Source of the DNA: Nautiliaceae bacterium
Lineage (GTDB): Bacteria; Campylobacterota; Campylobacteria; Campylobacterales; Nautiliaceae
Assembly (NCBI GenBank): GCA_027035735.1
Contig: JALVUH010000128.1
Coordinates: 1-6,289 of the forward strand
Reading direction: 5' to 3'
DNA: 6,289 nucleotides
Positions 5,162-6,289 of this stretch are shown here, piece after piece (within the stretch, counting starts at the first letter, position 1; each line of letters starts with the position of its first letter). The notes beneath the pieces were generated by a model. That model had not been told where the DNA came from, made no database searches, and worked only from the letters and a program-made list of their open reading frames with translations. Both the position numbers and the translations under genes were made by a program.

Positions 5162-5872
5162 ATGTTATTTATAATTTCAAAACTAATTACTGCTTTTTTA
5201 TTACCTCCAGGAATTTTTATCATAATTTTATTTTTCATAGCAATAAAAAGCAGATATAAAAAATCTATATTTTTTCTAGCAGGATTAATTTGGATTTTAT
5301 CTATCAAACCGCTATCAAACTTATTGCTCTATCCCCTTGAAAATATAAAAATTCCCAAACAAAAAGCTCCATATGTAGTAGTTTTGGGAGGAGGAGTTGT
5401 CAGCAAAGATGTTATAAAATCTTCTGCTCATCAATTTAAAAGATTAGTTTATGGAATGAGTATAGCATCAACAGAGCATATTCCTTTAATTTTTAGTGGT
5501 GGAGGAGAAGGAAAAGAAGCAAGTGCTGTAAAACATGATATTAAATTTTTAGAAAATTCTTTCCATTTTCATATAAAAGCTTATTTTGAATACAAATCAA
5601 AAGATACAAAACAAAATGCCTATTTTAGTGCTAAACTTTTTGAAAAAAATCATTTTAAAAAGAAAATTTATTTAGTAACAAGTGCCTTTCATATGAAAAG
5701 AGCGATGATTGATTTTAAAAGAGCCGGTTTTAAGGTTATACCAAGACCAACAGATTTTTTGAGTGATTATAATTATTCATGGTATGATTTTTTACCATCA
5801 ATGGATTCTTTATATAAAAGTTTTTGGGCTTTACATGAATATTTAGGAATTATAAAAGCAAAGTTTTTATAA
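5162..5872 (+). CDS. elyC: ElyC/SanA/YdcF-type DUF218 membrane protein, envelope biogenesis
   Basis: A 236-residue protein of the DUF218 family in ElyC arrangement. Two hydrophobic N-terminal segments (about 7-28 and 35-50) precede a soluble domain. Domain motifs in order are YVVVLGGG (71-78), LIFSGGGEGKEASAV (109-123), KDTKQNA (147-153, matching the family SRNTRENA), LVTSAFHMKRAM (171-182), PTDF (196-199), LPSMDSLYKS (211-220) and LHEYLG (224-229). In E. coli, ElyC is needed for normal peptidoglycan and envelope assembly at low temperature, probably through undecaprenyl-phosphate lipid carrier use; no catalytic reaction is firmly established. The soluble domain is expected on the periplasmic side. 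The ATG at 5162 has AAGGAG four bases upstream. It is divergent from the SDR operon (41 bp between starts), and its last 23 bp overlap the opposing permease gene. The ElyC name is by motif order; a SanA- or YdcF-like role cannot be excluded. Confidence 0.8.
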   Translation: MLFIISKLITAFLLPPGIFIIILFFIAIKSRYKKSIFFLAGLIWILSIKPLSNLLLYPLENIKIPKQKAPYVVVLGGGVVSKDVIKSSAHQFKRLVYGMSIASTEHIPLIFSGGGEGKEASAVKHDIKFLENSFHFHIKAYFEYKSKDTKQNAYFSAKLFEKNHFKKKIYLVTSAFHMKRAMIDFKRAGFKVIPRPTDFLSDYNYSWYDFLPSMDSLYKSFWALHEYLGIIKAKFL

Positions 5873-6289
5873 GTAATAAAATTAAAAATATTACACTAGT
5901 AATTAATACCAAAAAAGAGACTTTTTGAGGATAAAGATTAAAAAGTGCTGCTAAATTTACATTTGAAATAGCTAATGGAGTAGAAATTTCTAATAAAATT
6001 GGCCATAAATATCTATTTTCTACTCCTAAAAATTTTAAAATTAAAAATCCTACAAATGTAAATATTATAAACTTATTCAAAATTGTAATGAAAACCAAAG
6101 CTTTATCATCTGCTTTTATTTTAATCTCAGCTATATAAACTCCAAAAATAATAAGTTGAGTTACAATAGAAGCAAAAGCTCCCATTTGCAAAATTTTCAT
6201 AACATCATTACTAAAATGAATACCTTTAATATTTAAAATTAAAGCCAAAATCCCAAACCACATAACAGGAATTTTAATAATCTTTTTAA
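5850..6289 (-). CDS. AEC-family (auxin efflux carrier type) membrane permease, N-terminal part beyond the window
   Basis: The frame is open from the window edge through 145 codons to the TAA at 5850-5852. A Met codon at 6263 is internal, since the eight codons before it (KKIIKIPV) fit the family's basic stretch before a membrane segment. About five hydrophobic segments are visible, beginning MWFGILALILNIKG and ending in VSFLVLITSVIFLILLLIKTLLL, consistent with the C-terminal half of a 300-residue, ten-helix AEC transporter (PF03547 type). The LLEISTPLAISNVNLAALFNL stretch fits the segment with a helix-breaking Pro in the second repeat. AEC proteins move organic anions such as malate or related acids in bacteria; the substrate here is unknown. 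The gene converges on elyC with a 23-bp overlap and no clear terminator. A related bile-acid:sodium symporter-like fold is a possible alternative, so the family call is moderate. Confidence 0.7.
   Translation of the reverse strand, partial: KKIIKIPVMWFGILALILNIKGIHFSNDVMKILQMGAFASIVTQLIIFGVYIAEIKIKADDKALVFITILNKFIIFTFVGFLILKFLGVENRYLWPILLEISTPLAISNVNLAALFNLYPQKVSFLVLITSVIFLILLLIKTLLL

Noticed and set aside
5122..5307. 61-codon minus-strand open frame opposite the start of the elyC-like gene
   Set aside because: It is antisense to the conserved hydrophobic N terminus of the elyC-like protein, with no motif.
5889..5902. Small hairpin ATTAC-ACTA-GTAAT just past the elyC-like stop, as a terminator
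   Set aside because: A five-base AT-rich stem without a following T run, and inside the coding region of the AEC gene.
1..6289. CRISPR array, tRNA, rRNA, insertion sequence or prophage remnants
   Set aside because: No regularly spaced repeats, no cloverleaf-like sequence, no terminal inverted repeats, and no transposase or integrase motifs on either strand.

Overview
The window is AT-rich throughout, with A/T-ending codons, tight gene packing and terminators that run into coding ends. The protein set (RodA, a cytoplasmic Cys-type formate dehydrogenase catalytic subunit, a MntA/HepT pair, an ElyC-like DUF218 protein, an AEC permease and a leaderless YfdX) fits a Campylobacterota (Epsilonproteobacteria) chromosome. 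A Nautiliales-like thermophile such as Nautilia, Caminibacter or Lebetimonas is my best guess. That guess rests on overall protein and codon style, not on a marker gene. No rRNA, tRNA, insertion sequence, integrase, phage gene or CRISPR array is visible, so this looks like ordinary chromosome carrying one small toxin-antitoxin module.

Layout. Positions 1-714 (+) hold the C-terminal two thirds of rodA, cut by the window edge. It converges with yfdX (722-1591, -), and one short hairpin serves as terminator for both. yfdX has its own promoter, which matches the sigma-70 consensus exactly (TTGACA, 17 bp, TGA+TATAAT), and a very strong ribosome binding site. Upstream of it, on the minus strand, four genes form a compact operon read right to left: a short-chain dehydrogenase (from 5120), mntA (from 4397), hepT (from 4111) and a formate dehydrogenase alpha subunit (from 3789). 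The last three overlap each other, and the operon ends in a good intrinsic terminator that overlaps the end of the formate dehydrogenase gene. On the plus strand, divergent from the operon, lies an ElyC/SanA-type DUF218 gene (5162-5872). Its end overlaps tail-to-tail with an AEC-family permease gene (5850 to the window edge, -), which is also cut.

How the parts may work together. RodA and the ElyC-like protein both concern the cell envelope but are not in one transcription unit. The most unusual arrangement is a type VII toxin-antitoxin pair (MntA nucleotidyltransferase, HepT HEPN ribonuclease) between two metabolic genes, with the toxin stop codon overlapping the formate dehydrogenase start. 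The 41 bp between the divergent operon and elyC-like starts form an imperfect palindrome that carries both ribosome binding sites and two overlapping candidate -10 boxes, so the two units may compete for polymerase. I see no clearly new multi-gene system. The best leads are that operon arrangement, the divergent start module, and the strongly expressed but apparently cytoplasmic YfdX beside a formate dehydrogenase. No gap without a gene exceeds 300 bases; the longest, 1592-1740, holds the yfdX promoter and leader and the operon terminator.
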